Origin: an uncultured Butyrivibrio sp.
GTDB taxonomy: Bacteria; Bacillota; Clostridia; Lachnospirales; Lachnospiraceae
Assembly (NCBI RefSeq): GCF_947169445.1
Contig: NZ_CAMVPU010000013.1
Coordinates: 1 to 64,000 of the forward strand
Direction of reading: 5' to 3'
Length of the DNA stretch: 64,000 nucleotides
Made by a program: the position numbers and the translations under genes. The notes beneath the pieces are model-generated. The model ran no database searches. It had not been told where the DNA came from and saw only the letters and a list, made by a program, of their open reading frames with translations. Positions 17,838-26,515 of the stretch are shown piece after piece (position 1 is the stretch's first letter; every line of letters begins with the position of its first letter).

Positions 17838-18287
17838 TTAAGTATTAGTCGCATATGATGCCTTAACCTGTTCAATATAACTATTTGCTTTATCCTCCGA
17901 TAAGTCAAATTTTCTTATAATCTTGCTCTTTATAACGTCTACAGGTATACCATCTTCAAACTTATCTTCTATAAAAATTCGGATTCCCTGCTCTACGCCC
18001 TGATCATATGCCTTGAACTCAGGTAGATCTAATATTTTTCCGCTCATAACATCACCCACTTTCTTCTGAACATTATCTGTATTCATTGTGAGCTTATACG
18101 CTACGCTATACGTCAATCTTATGATAGCACCGAGCGATAACGCTGACAAGTTGCCGACTTTCTGCTCTTTTTCAAGGCGTTCAAAAATATCTTTATACAT
18201 GTTCAGAAACTCATCTATGCTTTCCTCGTTTTTATCAAGCATTGGCAACTGGTCTTCGTAATTAAATATCAAGAATGGAATCAACAT
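17838..18287 (-). pseudogene. Truncated Rpn-type (PD-(D/E)XK) recombination-promoting nuclease
   Basis: The 149-residue open frame matches the C-terminal half of Rpn/PDDEXK-2 family nucleases, often labelled transposases: FLIFNYEDQLPMLDKNEESI, GAIIRLTYSVAYKLT, and the typical DQGVEQGIRIFIEDKFEDG plus a helical tail. The N-terminal nuclease domain with the PD-(D/E)XK residues is missing, and the frame upstream (to about 18330) is interrupted by TAG. The upstream 92 bases are the direct repeat copy B. It is therefore a broken copy; full-length members are about 300 residues. Confidence 0.75.
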
Positions 18288-18288
18288 A

Positions 18289-18380
18289 TAGTCTGGCGAA
18301 CGCCATGAACACTATGCATGAATAAATTATGTTGTAATGATCCCACGTATCAGCCCTGATGTAAAGTATGAAGTTGTCAA
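18289..18380 (-). repeat. Repeat copy B: 92-base direct repeat
   Basis: Matches 16395-16486 (see that entry) and joins directly to the 5' end of the Rpn fragment. Reading through it on the minus strand in the Rpn frame gives WRSPDY just before the fragment's first methionine, after an in-frame TAG. Confidence 0.75.
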
Positions 18381-18748
18381 GGAACCGGTCAATATTGCTG
18401 CTTTATAGCGATTATCTATGTTACAAATAATCACGCCTTTTGTCTGAAAAATCTGTATATCTATTATTTTACCACTCTTTTATCGCTTATCCAAACGCAA
18501 CATGACGATATATTGTGTTTGGAGCACATAATAATAGCAGATACATATATCGGCTTGTTTTTGTATTGTTATTAACTTTGGATACCAGATAATCCATCTC
18601 TGAAATTGTTGCGCTTGAATTTGTCAACTTCTTACCATCTACTATATTTTTGGGCATCTCGTTTAGCCTTTCTCCATAGGAGGCATCTATCTAAAAAAAG
18701 AAGTTGACGAAATAATAATCAACCTTTTTTATATCATCAGTCACTTGG
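18381..18748 (-). other. Gene-poor spacer with a possible coding remnant
   Basis: On the minus strand, about 18506-18705 can be read without stops as GERLNEMPKNIVDGKKLTNS followed by SATISEMDYLVSKVNNNTK and a TAA near the left end. It has no convincing start or ribosome site and no recognised family, so it is probably a relic. Nothing else is supported here. Confidence 0.3.
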
Positions 18749-19117
18749 CTACACCTCAATATTCTGCAACATCACCGGTATCTTGGCGTTTTGTGCATCA
18801 TAGACCATGTCCGAGGTATCACCATAGTAGGCATCGCAGGAAAGAAGGACTTCCTTTGCTGAATCATAAGTATCTGTCTCATCAAGGTCTCCCCAGCCTT
18901 CCTGGCGGTAATTGTTTAGAATCGACAGATATTCATCTGTTACCGTGCAGTTATTGAGTTTAAGATATTCTTCTGTTTTCGACCATGGATGCCAAACCAG
19001 ACGAATATTATTACTGGCTTCCCTGAAGATTTTAAGATTTCTCTGCAGTTTGTCTATTGCCTGGCCTTCTTTAGCCAGAAATGGCAGTGCATCCGTAAAG
19101 TAAAAGACTTTCTTCAT
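18749..19117 (-). pseudogene. Fragment resembling the C-terminal part of a CDP-glycerol-type transferase
   Basis: About 122 residues. KVFYFTDALPFLAKEGQ, the RLVWHPWSKTEEYLKLNN block and SCDAYYGDTSDMVYDAQNAK resemble the C-terminal lobe of Lachnospiraceae CDP-glycerol:glycerophosphate transferase-like proteins, which are normally 400 residues or more with an N-terminal lobe. Only the terminal lobe is present here, so it is probably a remnant or an unusually reduced protein. The ATG at 19117 has AGGA about 11 bases upstream, so translation is possible. It follows the RPE-like gene by about 50 bases. Confidence 0.5.
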
Positions 19118-19170
19118 AATCAATGTTCCTGTGATTCATCAGTTTTTCATTCATACAAACAATATAAGAA

Positions 19171-19851
19171 TCATTTTAAATACGCAAAATCAAGCTTCCG
19201 TACAGATTCTATAATTTCCTTATATGGAGCTTTTTTACCAAACAATAGATTTGTACCTAGCACAAATCCATCAATACCTTTAGGTGCGTATTTAAGCATT
19301 CTCTCAGCATTACAAGCACCATCCCAGAATAGTTGGAATCCCATTTTTTCCCTTAGCTTTGTGAGTTTATCAATTTTCTCCTCAACATAGGGTAAAAAGA
19401 CCTGGCTGGCATTCCCGGGATTAACAGCCATTACAAGGACATGATCTGCAATCCTTAACATTTCTTTTACCGTCTCCACGCTGGTTCCAGGATTAATTGC
19501 AATCCCAGGATGCATTCCTGCATCCGTGATTTTCTGCATGGTTATGGCGGGATGGTACTCAGCCTCAGGATGGATGTACACAGTATCTCCCGGGCGTAGC
19601 CTATCAAGGAAAAGCTCAATATTATTCCTTGGATGTTCAATCATAAGATGTACATCCAACGGTTTCTTGGTAGCTTTGGCGATATAGGCCATATCGTAGA
19701 GGGACATAGCAAAGTTATTGACATATCGTCCGTCCATTATATCAATATGAAAAGAATCTATTCCTGCCGATTCAAGGCTTTCAACTTCTCTCTTTAAATG
19801 CCCATAATCAGCGCACATCATTGATGCTGTCAATGTGAATTTCTTGGACAT
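19171..19851 (-). CDS. Ribulose-phosphate 3-epimerase-like protein
   Basis: A 226-residue TIM-barrel protein of RPE length. The metal-binding residues are kept: H35 and D37 in SFHIDIMDGRYV, H68 in DVHLMIEHP, and the aspartate of LFWDGACN in place of the usual VDGG motif. The ending (GIDGFVLGTNLLFG) corresponds to the phosphate-binding loop. The altered third motif and its location beside LicD suggest a dedicated pentulose/pentitol phosphate step for a glycan rather than the central pentose phosphate pathway; that is inference. Ribosome site AAGGAGGG is strong. Confidence 0.75.
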   Translation of the reverse strand: MSKKFTLTASMMCADYGHLKREVESLESAGIDSFHIDIMDGRYVNNFAMSLYDMAYIAKATKKPLDVHLMIEHPRNNIELFLDRLRPGDTVYIHPEAEYHPAITMQKITDAGMHPGIAINPGTSVETVKEMLRIADHVLVMAVNPGNASQVFLPYVEEKIDKLTKLREKMGFQLFWDGACNAERMLKYAPKGIDGFVLGTNLLFGKKAPYKEIIESVRKLDFAYLK

Positions 19852-19863
19852 ATTCCCTCCTTT

Positions 19864-20874
19864 TTATACCAATGCCGGATCCAGAATGAGCTTTCCCTCC
19901 TCATCATATTCAAGAAACTCTTCCGGTATCTTCCATCCTCTTTCCTTATAGGCCTTGTACAGAGCCTCACGCTGATACTTATATATTGGATAATTGTGTT
20001 GGCTTCCGTACTTTACAGGCAAATAATACTCTCCAAAAATTCTTTTAAGTATTTCTTCATAGTCCTTTGGAATCGGAACATTCATCACCCCTTCAAATGG
20101 CACTAGGATCCTGTCCGTGAAATGTTCCTCTTTAAAGCCTCTGTCACCGTAGTAAAGCATCTGCTCACGGTTTTCCACCCTGTGGCTTCCGCAGTCCTCG
20201 CACAAACTACAGGCCATATCCAGGAGCCGTAGTATCTGCGTGGTTTTGGGCTCAGTTTCGATAAAAGAAAAATCAAGCTCATTTCCAAGCGTCTTTTCAA
20301 TCGCCCTGTATTCTCTAAGTTCATCCTCCGGAATACTGCCATCATCAACCTTCCACTGAAGCATGAGGATTCTATCAAGCATCCTGATAAGCCTGTCCTG
20401 ATAAGCATAGTCTTCCGGATTATCAGGGATTCTGTCAAAAACAAAAATATCTACTCCGGTAGAATAGGGACATCCGTGAAATCTATCCAGAAACTGTGGA
20501 CTGGTATCAAGTCTTTTTCCATTTCCAATATTAAAGATCATCTCCTTGGGAGGAATTGCCCCAGGAAGCAGAGACTGGGTTTCAAAAAACTGAGGAAGCC
20601 TTCCGTTTATAGCCTCGAGAAACCTCTCATAATCTCCCCGAAGCATTGCAATATCAATGTCGTCATCCCACGGAATAAAGCCTTTATGTCTGACTGTTCC
20701 AAGAAGCGACCCAAAGCACATGATGTACTTTAGATTATTCTCCCTACACACCTGGTCAATGTAATAAAGGATTTCCATCTGGGAAGCCCACAAGCGCTTC
20801 ATCATGCCGGAAATATGGAAGTTACATCTTGTCTCATTGTTAAAATAATTGTCCGGAAAGCTAAGCTTTGGCAT
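19864..20874 (-). CDS. LicD family phosphotransferase
   Basis: A 336-residue LicD/FKRP-type protein. The signature GSLLGTVRHKGFIPWDDDID spans residues 55-74 with metal-binding D70, D72 and D74 typical of nucleotidyltransferase-fold enzymes. LicD proteins transfer phosphocholine, or in related families phosphopentitols, from CDP-linked donors to glycans. The RPE-like gene follows it by 12 bases, and a CDP-forming IspD/TarI-type gene lies at 61.5 kb, consistent with phosphoalditol decoration. No LicA/LicC (choline kinase/CTP transferase) is visible, so phosphocholine is not supported. Ribosome site GGAGAAG. Confidence 0.85.
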   Translation of the reverse strand: MPKLSFPDNYFNNETRCNFHISGMMKRLWASQMEILYYIDQVCRENNLKYIMCFGSLLGTVRHKGFIPWDDDIDIAMLRGDYERFLEAINGRLPQFFETQSLLPGAIPPKEMIFNIGNGKRLDTSPQFLDRFHGCPYSTGVDIFVFDRIPDNPEDYAYQDRLIRMLDRILMLQWKVDDGSIPEDELREYRAIEKTLGNELDFSFIETEPKTTQILRLLDMACSLCEDCGSHRVENREQMLYYGDRGFKEEHFTDRILVPFEGVMNVPIPKDYEEILKRIFGEYYLPVKYGSQHNYPIYKYQREALYKAYKERGWKIPEEFLEYDEEGKLILDPALV

Positions 20875-21113
20875 ATGTCTTCTCCATAAAAGCCAGACTA
20901 ATATCTGCCCGCAGTGAATGCATGTTTTTTATCTATAAATACATATCAGAATAAATATTTCAAAATACAAATCTGCCATTTTCAAGTAATCATAATATTA
21001 TTATACCTCATGTCGATAAAATAAGTGCGTAAATATGATAAAATAGAATGAGACCATTTGACAAATAGCTATGTATTTCTACATTTAACCACATCTATCA
21101 AAAGGAAAGACTA
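20875..21113. other. Divergent spacer between licD and the plus-strand fusion pair
   Basis: AT-rich spacer holding the ribosome sites of both divergent genes; a TATAAT-like TGATAAAAT at about 21036 could serve the plus strand, but no convincing -35 is visible. No gene or repeat is seen. Confidence 0.4.
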
Positions 21114-22784
21114 ATGGATAATGTTCTATCTGCAATACAGGAAAATAAATGGGAAGAAGCTCTTAAATTATTCATGGGCACAATGGCCGGAAGAGAACTG
21201 GATGAGAATGCCTACATAATCGGAGCTACAATTCTAGATCATTTTGAAGAGACCGAAAGCCTATTTGATATGATTCAGGCAGGTTTAAAGCTTAATCCTT
21301 TCAATTACGAATTATATATTTTACTTGGAAACTACTATGCACATATCAATTCGGAGCAAGCACTGATCACCTATGAAAATGCATGCTACCTTGCATCCAT
21401 CTATGGAACAACGGAAGATATCAGCATTACTAGAAGCATAATGGATGAATACAAGAATCAACATTCAACAAATGTAAAAAAAATCACAATTCTTGTTATG
21501 CATGATAACGAAAGAGATTACTTGGATCAGTGTCTTAAATCCATATCAGAAACCTGCTTCGATAAGTGCTACAAAATCGTCACTGTAGACGTAAGTGACA
21601 TAAAACGCAGAACCAGCATTATTAATGATGCCATCAACAGCATTACCGATGAAAGCGACATTTTCTTTCTCCAAAGTGATGTTTGCCTTACCTCAAATGC
21701 CCTGTATAACCTTAGACTAGCTTTATATGAAAGCCCAGATACAGGCTCTTCAAGTGCCGTTTCAAATTATGCCCACTTTTACCAGGTTCCTCTGGACCAT
21801 AATGTAAAATCTTTAGAGGATGCTAAAAGATTTGCTTTTAGTCACAATATTCCAATGCATAATTCATATGAAAAAAAATGTGCCATAGACGGCGATTTCA
21901 TACTGATCAAACGTGAAGTAATCAACAAAATCTTTCCTTTGGCTACAGAGTATTTAACTGATGGTTACAATTTCACAGAGCTATGCTTGAATATAATATT
22001 AAATGGCTACCGAAATATCGCCTGTTGGAATAGTTTCGTGTTCCGCAATATGCGGTCATCTATCATTGCTAGAGACATGCAAAACATGGAGATTGACAGA
22101 GCGACCTTCTATTCGAAATGGGGATTCAAGTCTGAATATTACATGGGAATAAGGAAAGAACTAGTTGATCTGATAAAAGAAGATAAATCCGCCCCAATCA
22201 GTGTTCTGGAAGTAGGTGCAGGAATGGGAACAACCATACTTAACATAAAGTACAGATACCCCAATGCCAATATCAAGGGAATCGAACTCATCGATAAGGT
22301 AGTTGGTATTGCCTCAAATTATGTAGACATTGAATGTGCCAATATAGAGAATTACCGGTTCGCTGATGACGAAAAATATGACTACATAATATTCGGTGAT
22401 GTTCTGGAGCACCTAGTTGACCCATATTCATTGGTAGACAGATTAAAAGATAATTTAAAAGCCAACGGCTGCATTATTGCCAGCATCCCAAATATTCTCA
22501 ATGGTGGTGTTGTATATAAGCTTTTACATGGCGACTTCACGTACGAAGATTCCGGCATACTGGACCGCACTCACTTAAGATTTTTTACTCAGGATTCAGT
22601 TGTTAAACTATTCACCGAAAGAGGCTATGACATTATTGATCTCTTCGGACTGCCTGATCCGCAACACAATACTCAGCTTCACAAAGAATTTTTCGATAAA
22701 CTACTAAATATAGAAGGTGTTATAGAGAAAATCCAATTTGATATCTTGCAATATGTAGTCTGTGCAAGAAAAAGAAACTATTGA
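21114..22784 (+). CDS. TPR-like / decayed GT2 / SAM methyltransferase fusion
   Basis: A 556-residue protein. Residues 1-115 are helical TPR-like (NPFNYELYILLGNYYAHIN), 120-335 resemble a GT2 domain that has lost both the DDxSxD motif (VTVDVSDIKRR) and the DXD metal site (LQSDVCLTS), and 350-556 are a class I methyltransferase with VLEVGAGMGTTILNI, GIELIDKV and the FGDVLEHLVDPYSL block. It parallels residues about 395-970 of the product of 36437-39349, where the GT2 motifs are intact. Only the methyltransferase is likely active. ATG with AAAGGAAAG upstream; the divergent spacer 20875-21113 separates it from LicD. Confidence 0.75.
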   Translation: MDNVLSAIQENKWEEALKLFMGTMAGRELDENAYIIGATILDHFEETESLFDMIQAGLKLNPFNYELYILLGNYYAHINSEQALITYENACYLASIYGTTEDISITRSIMDEYKNQHSTNVKKITILVMHDNERDYLDQCLKSISETCFDKCYKIVTVDVSDIKRRTSIINDAINSITDESDIFFLQSDVCLTSNALYNLRLALYESPDTGSSSAVSNYAHFYQVPLDHNVKSLEDAKRFAFSHNIPMHNSYEKKCAIDGDFILIKREVINKIFPLATEYLTDGYNFTELCLNIILNGYRNIACWNSFVFRNMRSSIIARDMQNMEIDRATFYSKWGFKSEYYMGIRKELVDLIKEDKSAPISVLEVGAGMGTTILNIKYRYPNANIKGIELIDKVVGIASNYVDIECANIENYRFADDEKYDYIIFGDVLEHLVDPYSLVDRLKDNLKANGCIIASIPNILNGGVVYKLLHGDFTYEDSGILDRTHLRFFTQDSVVKLFTERGYDIIDLFGLPDPQHNTQLHKEFFDKLLNIEGVIEKIQFDILQYVVCARKRNY

Positions 22785-22831
22785 TTTTTTATTTACCGCA
22801 TTAGTAAATCTAATTACTACGAGGAAAGGCT

Positions 22832-25315
22832 ATGTCCGGAACATTAGTTGTAATAATTGCATATAACGCAAAACGTTACACAATTGAATGCATAGAAAGT
22901 GTCCGTGAGAAGCTCGTTCCGGGCACTTATAAGATTGTCGTGGTGGATAATGCCTCAACTGACGGCATAAAAGAATGGCTTTCTGAGCAAAAAGATATAC
23001 TACTAATCAAATCTGAAACCAACATTGGGTTTGGTCCAGCTTGCAATCTTGCTGTTCGTAGTACCGTCGGAACCGAGTATGAGAATTACGATGTCTATTT
23101 ATTAAACAGTGACACACATCTTACTTCCACTGCGCTTCCGAGGATGCAACAGGCTCTTTATAAAAAAGATGACATTGGCGCTGTAGGAGCAACAGCCAAC
23201 TACGCAGGAAATAGACAGCAGATTGATATTTCCTTCGATGAGATTTACGAATATATAAAATATGGCGAAAGCCTTGTGATTCCTGAAGCTGATGCTCATA
23301 TGGAAAAAGTTCGTCTGAACGGTTTTGCCATGTTGATAAAGCGTAAATTGTGGGATGAAATCGGCGGTTTCGATGAAGACTTTGCTCCCGGTTACTATGA
23401 AGATGATGCCCTATCCATGGAGATTTTAAAGCGTGGCTATAGGCTAATCTGGGTTCGTGATGCCTTTATTTATCATGCCGGCAGCGCCAGCTTTGTGAAA
23501 ACAGGAAAGAACACTCTTTCCATAGAACACCACAAGCTCTTTATGGAAAAATACGGTTTTGATATCCTAAATTTTGCTTACCCTTGCGGCGCCGTAATTT
23601 CACAAATTCCCTTTTGCAGAAGTGACAGTTTTAAGCTTCTGTATTTAGGATGTGGGTTGGGCGCCGAGCTAAAAGCCATACGCAGTTTTTTCCCAAACGC
23701 TGCGACCTATGGTATAGAAAAAGATCCTGTTCTTTATAGCATTGTTTCTAAAACTGAGAAGGTGTTTGTCAGCATATCTGAATTAAAAAAAGAATTTTCC
23801 ATCGAATCGCCCTCAGCAGATTTCAACAGCAATGGGGGCACACACAAATTATTCGATCTCTTGATTGTAGATAGCGTCTTTCTTGAGGGCCTTAGTGATG
23901 AAGAAAAATCTGAAATCGCCGGGCTCTGCAAAGACTCAGCCGTAGAAATAAACAGATTGCACGACTATGACGATTATCATTTTGATAATGTGAAGCTGAT
24001 CCTATGGGACAAAAATGACTACAACGAAAAGATAGCTACTCTCCTGTCCAGATGGGGCATCATGAGTAGTGTTTATTCCTGTGACAACCTGAAAAAGCGC
24101 ATAAATTCCTATGGTATCGGCCCAGAGAATATGCTCCTTATCAGCAGCGAAAATATATTCAGAGCTAACAGCTTCATTCTTTGCCCTAACCTTCCAAGTG
24201 CTGATAGCAGCATTGTTCCTTACCTCACTGCGCATTATTCAAGACTTCCTGCCACTGACCCATCCTGCCAGAATGCACAAAAGCTTTATATGTTCGAGCA
24301 TAGAATGGCTCTTATGGAAAAAGCATGTTTCAAGGAAGTTTTCCTTATTGACAGCCAGATCCAGATAACTATTAACAGGGACTGTTTCACGAAAATCAAA
24401 GAGATTTATGCTCTTTTGCAGGAATGCTACCTTATGGATTACATAAAGACTGACTATGATCTCTCCCACCTTGAACGACTAGTTACCAACAGTTGGAACG
24501 ACTGCGGCTACATCACCTGCAAAGATAAAGATCAGGACTATGGGATGGTCGGTTTTTACTGCATAAATAAAAGAGAAAACAAAGTTTTGTCATTTTCCTT
24601 TTCCTGGACAGTAACAGGCCTTGGCATTGAAAACTATGTCTATAACAAGCTGGGAGCCCCTGCAATTACGCCAAAAGACTCCCGCTCACCTAGGCTTTTT
24701 AGCGGATTCGCCACTCCATGGATAAGCGAAGACAGACAATCTGCAATTCTTATCGATAAAAAGAAATCCTCCCGCATAAACATTTTGCTGAAAGGAAACC
24801 CGAGTCTTCATCCAATAGAGGATTATCTGATTGGTGGAAATGTTACTACTGAATATGAGGGCGAAAACAGTACCTGTGCTCTTCCAACAAAACTTTTTGA
24901 TGATGCCTTTCACATCATCATCTATAGTTTTCTTCAGTATGACTTTGATGCCTGGGAGAAAAACAGCGAAGCCATGCTGGCTGAGCTCTTTGGCAAACTG
25001 GAACAGTTAAGTGGAAGTACAACGGGAAATCCCACAATAATTCTGCTTCTTGGATGTGAAAAGTCTTATGAAGAATTATCTGAAAAAGACAAAAAGTTGT
25101 CAGAGCTTTACAAAGAGCTAAATCCGATAATCAGTTCTTTTGCAAGTGATCAGATTGATTTCAGGCCTATAAACATTTCTGATTTGGTTCAAAACAATTC
25201 TGATTTCAAGGGCTCTATTAATGATTTCAGCGTCAGGGTTTATTCTGACATAGTTGAAAGAATTGTAATTTACATAAATGAAAAAATAGATGAACTACTA
25301 AATAAAAGCCCGTAA
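22832..25315 (+). CDS. GT2 fused to a decayed FkbH-type HAD/acyltransferase and SGNH-like tail
   Basis: An 827-residue protein. GT2 at about 4-255 has VVVDNASTDGI, LNSDTHL and the acceptor motif GGFDEDFAPGYYEDDALSME. At 268-375 there is a truncated methyltransferase-like fold (LGCGLGAELKAIRSFFPNA). Residues 385-500 correspond to the HAD domain of FkbH proteins, but DxDxT reads DKNDY (393-397) and the IDDS motif is absent; 510-635 is the GNAT-like FkbH C-terminus, also diverged; 645-827 resembles an SGNH fold. The GT is probably active, the rest probably not. Co-transcribed with the previous gene; a terminator overlaps its stop codon. Confidence 0.75.
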   Translation: MSGTLVVIIAYNAKRYTIECIESVREKLVPGTYKIVVVDNASTDGIKEWLSEQKDILLIKSETNIGFGPACNLAVRSTVGTEYENYDVYLLNSDTHLTSTALPRMQQALYKKDDIGAVGATANYAGNRQQIDISFDEIYEYIKYGESLVIPEADAHMEKVRLNGFAMLIKRKLWDEIGGFDEDFAPGYYEDDALSMEILKRGYRLIWVRDAFIYHAGSASFVKTGKNTLSIEHHKLFMEKYGFDILNFAYPCGAVISQIPFCRSDSFKLLYLGCGLGAELKAIRSFFPNAATYGIEKDPVLYSIVSKTEKVFVSISELKKEFSIESPSADFNSNGGTHKLFDLLIVDSVFLEGLSDEEKSEIAGLCKDSAVEINRLHDYDDYHFDNVKLILWDKNDYNEKIATLLSRWGIMSSVYSCDNLKKRINSYGIGPENMLLISSENIFRANSFILCPNLPSADSSIVPYLTAHYSRLPATDPSCQNAQKLYMFEHRMALMEKACFKEVFLIDSQIQITINRDCFTKIKEIYALLQECYLMDYIKTDYDLSHLERLVTNSWNDCGYITCKDKDQDYGMVGFYCINKRENKVLSFSFSWTVTGLGIENYVYNKLGAPAITPKDSRSPRLFSGFATPWISEDRQSAILIDKKKSSRINILLKGNPSLHPIEDYLIGGNVTTEYEGENSTCALPTKLFDDAFHIIIYSFLQYDFDAWEKNSEAMLAELFGKLEQLSGSTTGNPTIILLLGCEKSYEELSEKDKKLSELYKELNPIISSFASDQIDFRPINISDLVQNNSDFKGSINDFSVRVYSDIVERIVIYINEKIDELLNKSP

Positions 25316-25336
25316 TATTTCATTACGAGCTTTTTT
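25304..25336 (+). terminator. Intrinsic terminator of the plus-strand pair
   Basis: AAAAGC-CGTAAT (25304-25316, one bulged base) pairs with ATTACG-GCTTTT around a short loop and continues into TTTTTT at 25331-25336. It includes the stop codon of the preceding gene. Confidence 0.8.
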
Positions 25337-25386
25337 AATGCATTAAGCTATTGATTCAGACTCAATTACAATATACTTATCAAGCA

Positions 25387-25707
25387 TCACACCACATATT
25401 TGTCATTATTGGCTCCGGGAATCTTCACCACCACGTTGGTGCTGTCAGTAATTGCAGTAAAATCCGTAGCCTCACCAGGCTCCATCACCACGATGTCATC
25501 CTTTTTGTACCTGACACCGTTCATCTCCACTTCGCCTTCGATGATGACGGTATATTCCGTAGCAATCTTGTGATAGTGCTTATCTTCGTGGTCTCCGGCC
25601 TTGTAATGTTTAACCGCCACCTCTACATCATTAGTCTTATATAATGACGGGTCAAAGTTTCCGATAAACCAGCCCTTTGTCATATTCGAAATATTCTCAA
25701 CAATCAT
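25387..25707 (-). CDS. Small cupin-domain protein
   Basis: A 106-residue single-cupin protein with VAVKHYKAGDHEDKHYHKIA (first cupin motif, with histidines and an acidic residue that could bind a metal) and VVMEPGEATDFTAI (second motif). It begins four bases inside the end of the NTP-transferase gene (ATGA overlap) with GGAGG at seven bases, so the two are translated together. Likely a sugar-phosphate isomerase/epimerase or a binding protein in the same small pathway; no sequence feature decides. Confidence 0.8.
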   Translation of the reverse strand: MIVENISNMTKGWFIGNFDPSLYKTNDVEVAVKHYKAGDHEDKHYHKIATEYTVIIEGEVEMNGVRYKKDDIVVMEPGEATDFTAITDSTNVVVKIPGANNDKYVV

Positions 25708-26441
25708 TTCATGTCCTCCAGATGCTTTAAGTAATTTTCAACTCCGGCAGGATTTGCCAGAGAATAATAATTCTCACGATTAATTCCATATATTCCCAAT
25801 TTCTTTTGCATAAGGATTAGTTCATTGAATACGGGACAGATATAGAATATTCCGTTGACGCAAGCATCCTTGCGGATCATATTCTTGGCCGCTTCCACAA
25901 AATCATGTCCGTGCTTGTAATAATAAATGCCAAGTGTTGCATTTTTACTGATAGGGCGCTTCTCTGCAGCCTCAATCATGTAGCCGCTCTCATCACATTT
26001 TACAAAGGACCATCTGGGGTGCACGCTTTCCATGGTAATGGCGCCTCCGTCAAGATTTCTTTTCCTGAAGTCCTCAATTGCCGGCAAAAGATCCTGCTCG
26101 ATAATGATATCTCCATTCATTATGACCAGTTCTTCGTCATTATCGATATCTGCTGCCGCCAGGAGCACTGCACAAGCGGCACCCTGAGCTATATTGGGAA
26201 TACTGACAATCTTTACCTCCGGATAAAGAAGCCTTGCAACCTGGGCTGTATGATACTTATCAATTTCAGTCTGCCTCATGGTCAAAAGAAGCTGATCAGA
26301 GGCCTCTATAATGTCTCCAAAGCCCTTGAGGACAGTCTCAATCATTGGGATTCCGTTTATTTCTGTAAGGTTCTTGGGATATATGTATCCGCCATCCTTG
26401 AAGGCCTTGTCATCTCCTGAAAAAAGGATTATCGCTCTCAT
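25704..26441 (-). CDS. Diverged sugar-nucleotidyltransferase-like protein
   Basis: A 245-residue NTP-transferase-fold protein paralogous to the product of 27869-28582 (shared QGAACAVLLAAADIDNDEE, HPRWSFV, TLGIYYYKHGHDF). The N-terminal nucleotide loop, GxGxRF in the paralog, is replaced by SGDDKAF (residues 8-14), while the lysine in YPKNL and the acidic NGDIIIE metal site are kept. It may have changed substrate, or bind rather than activate a sugar phosphate. Ribosome site GAGGAAA. First gene of a two-gene unit with the cupin gene. Confidence 0.75.
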   Translation of the reverse strand: MRAIILFSGDDKAFKDGGYIYPKNLTEINGIPMIETVLKGFGDIIEASDQLLLTMRQTEIDKYHTAQVARLLYPEVKIVSIPNIAQGAACAVLLAAADIDNDEELVIMNGDIIIEQDLLPAIEDFRKRNLDGGAITMESVHPRWSFVKCDESGYMIEAAEKRPISKNATLGIYYYKHGHDFVEAAKNMIRKDACVNGIFYICPVFNELILMQKKLGIYGINRENYYSLANPAGVENYLKHLEDMK

Positions 26442-26515
26442 AATGTTTCCTCATTTATCATTCTCATAAACTTATGCTAAATAATCACACTAATAACAAT
26501 TACGAATAATCAATC

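Noticed and set aside
17838..18287. Active insertion sequence or transposase
   Set aside because: Only the C-terminal half of an Rpn-type protein is present, with an upstream in-frame stop; no terminal inverted repeats were found.
19864..20874. Phosphocholine incorporation system (lic operon)
   Set aside because: LicD is present but no LicA kinase, LicB transporter or LicC cytidylyltransferase is nearby, so choline use is unsupported.
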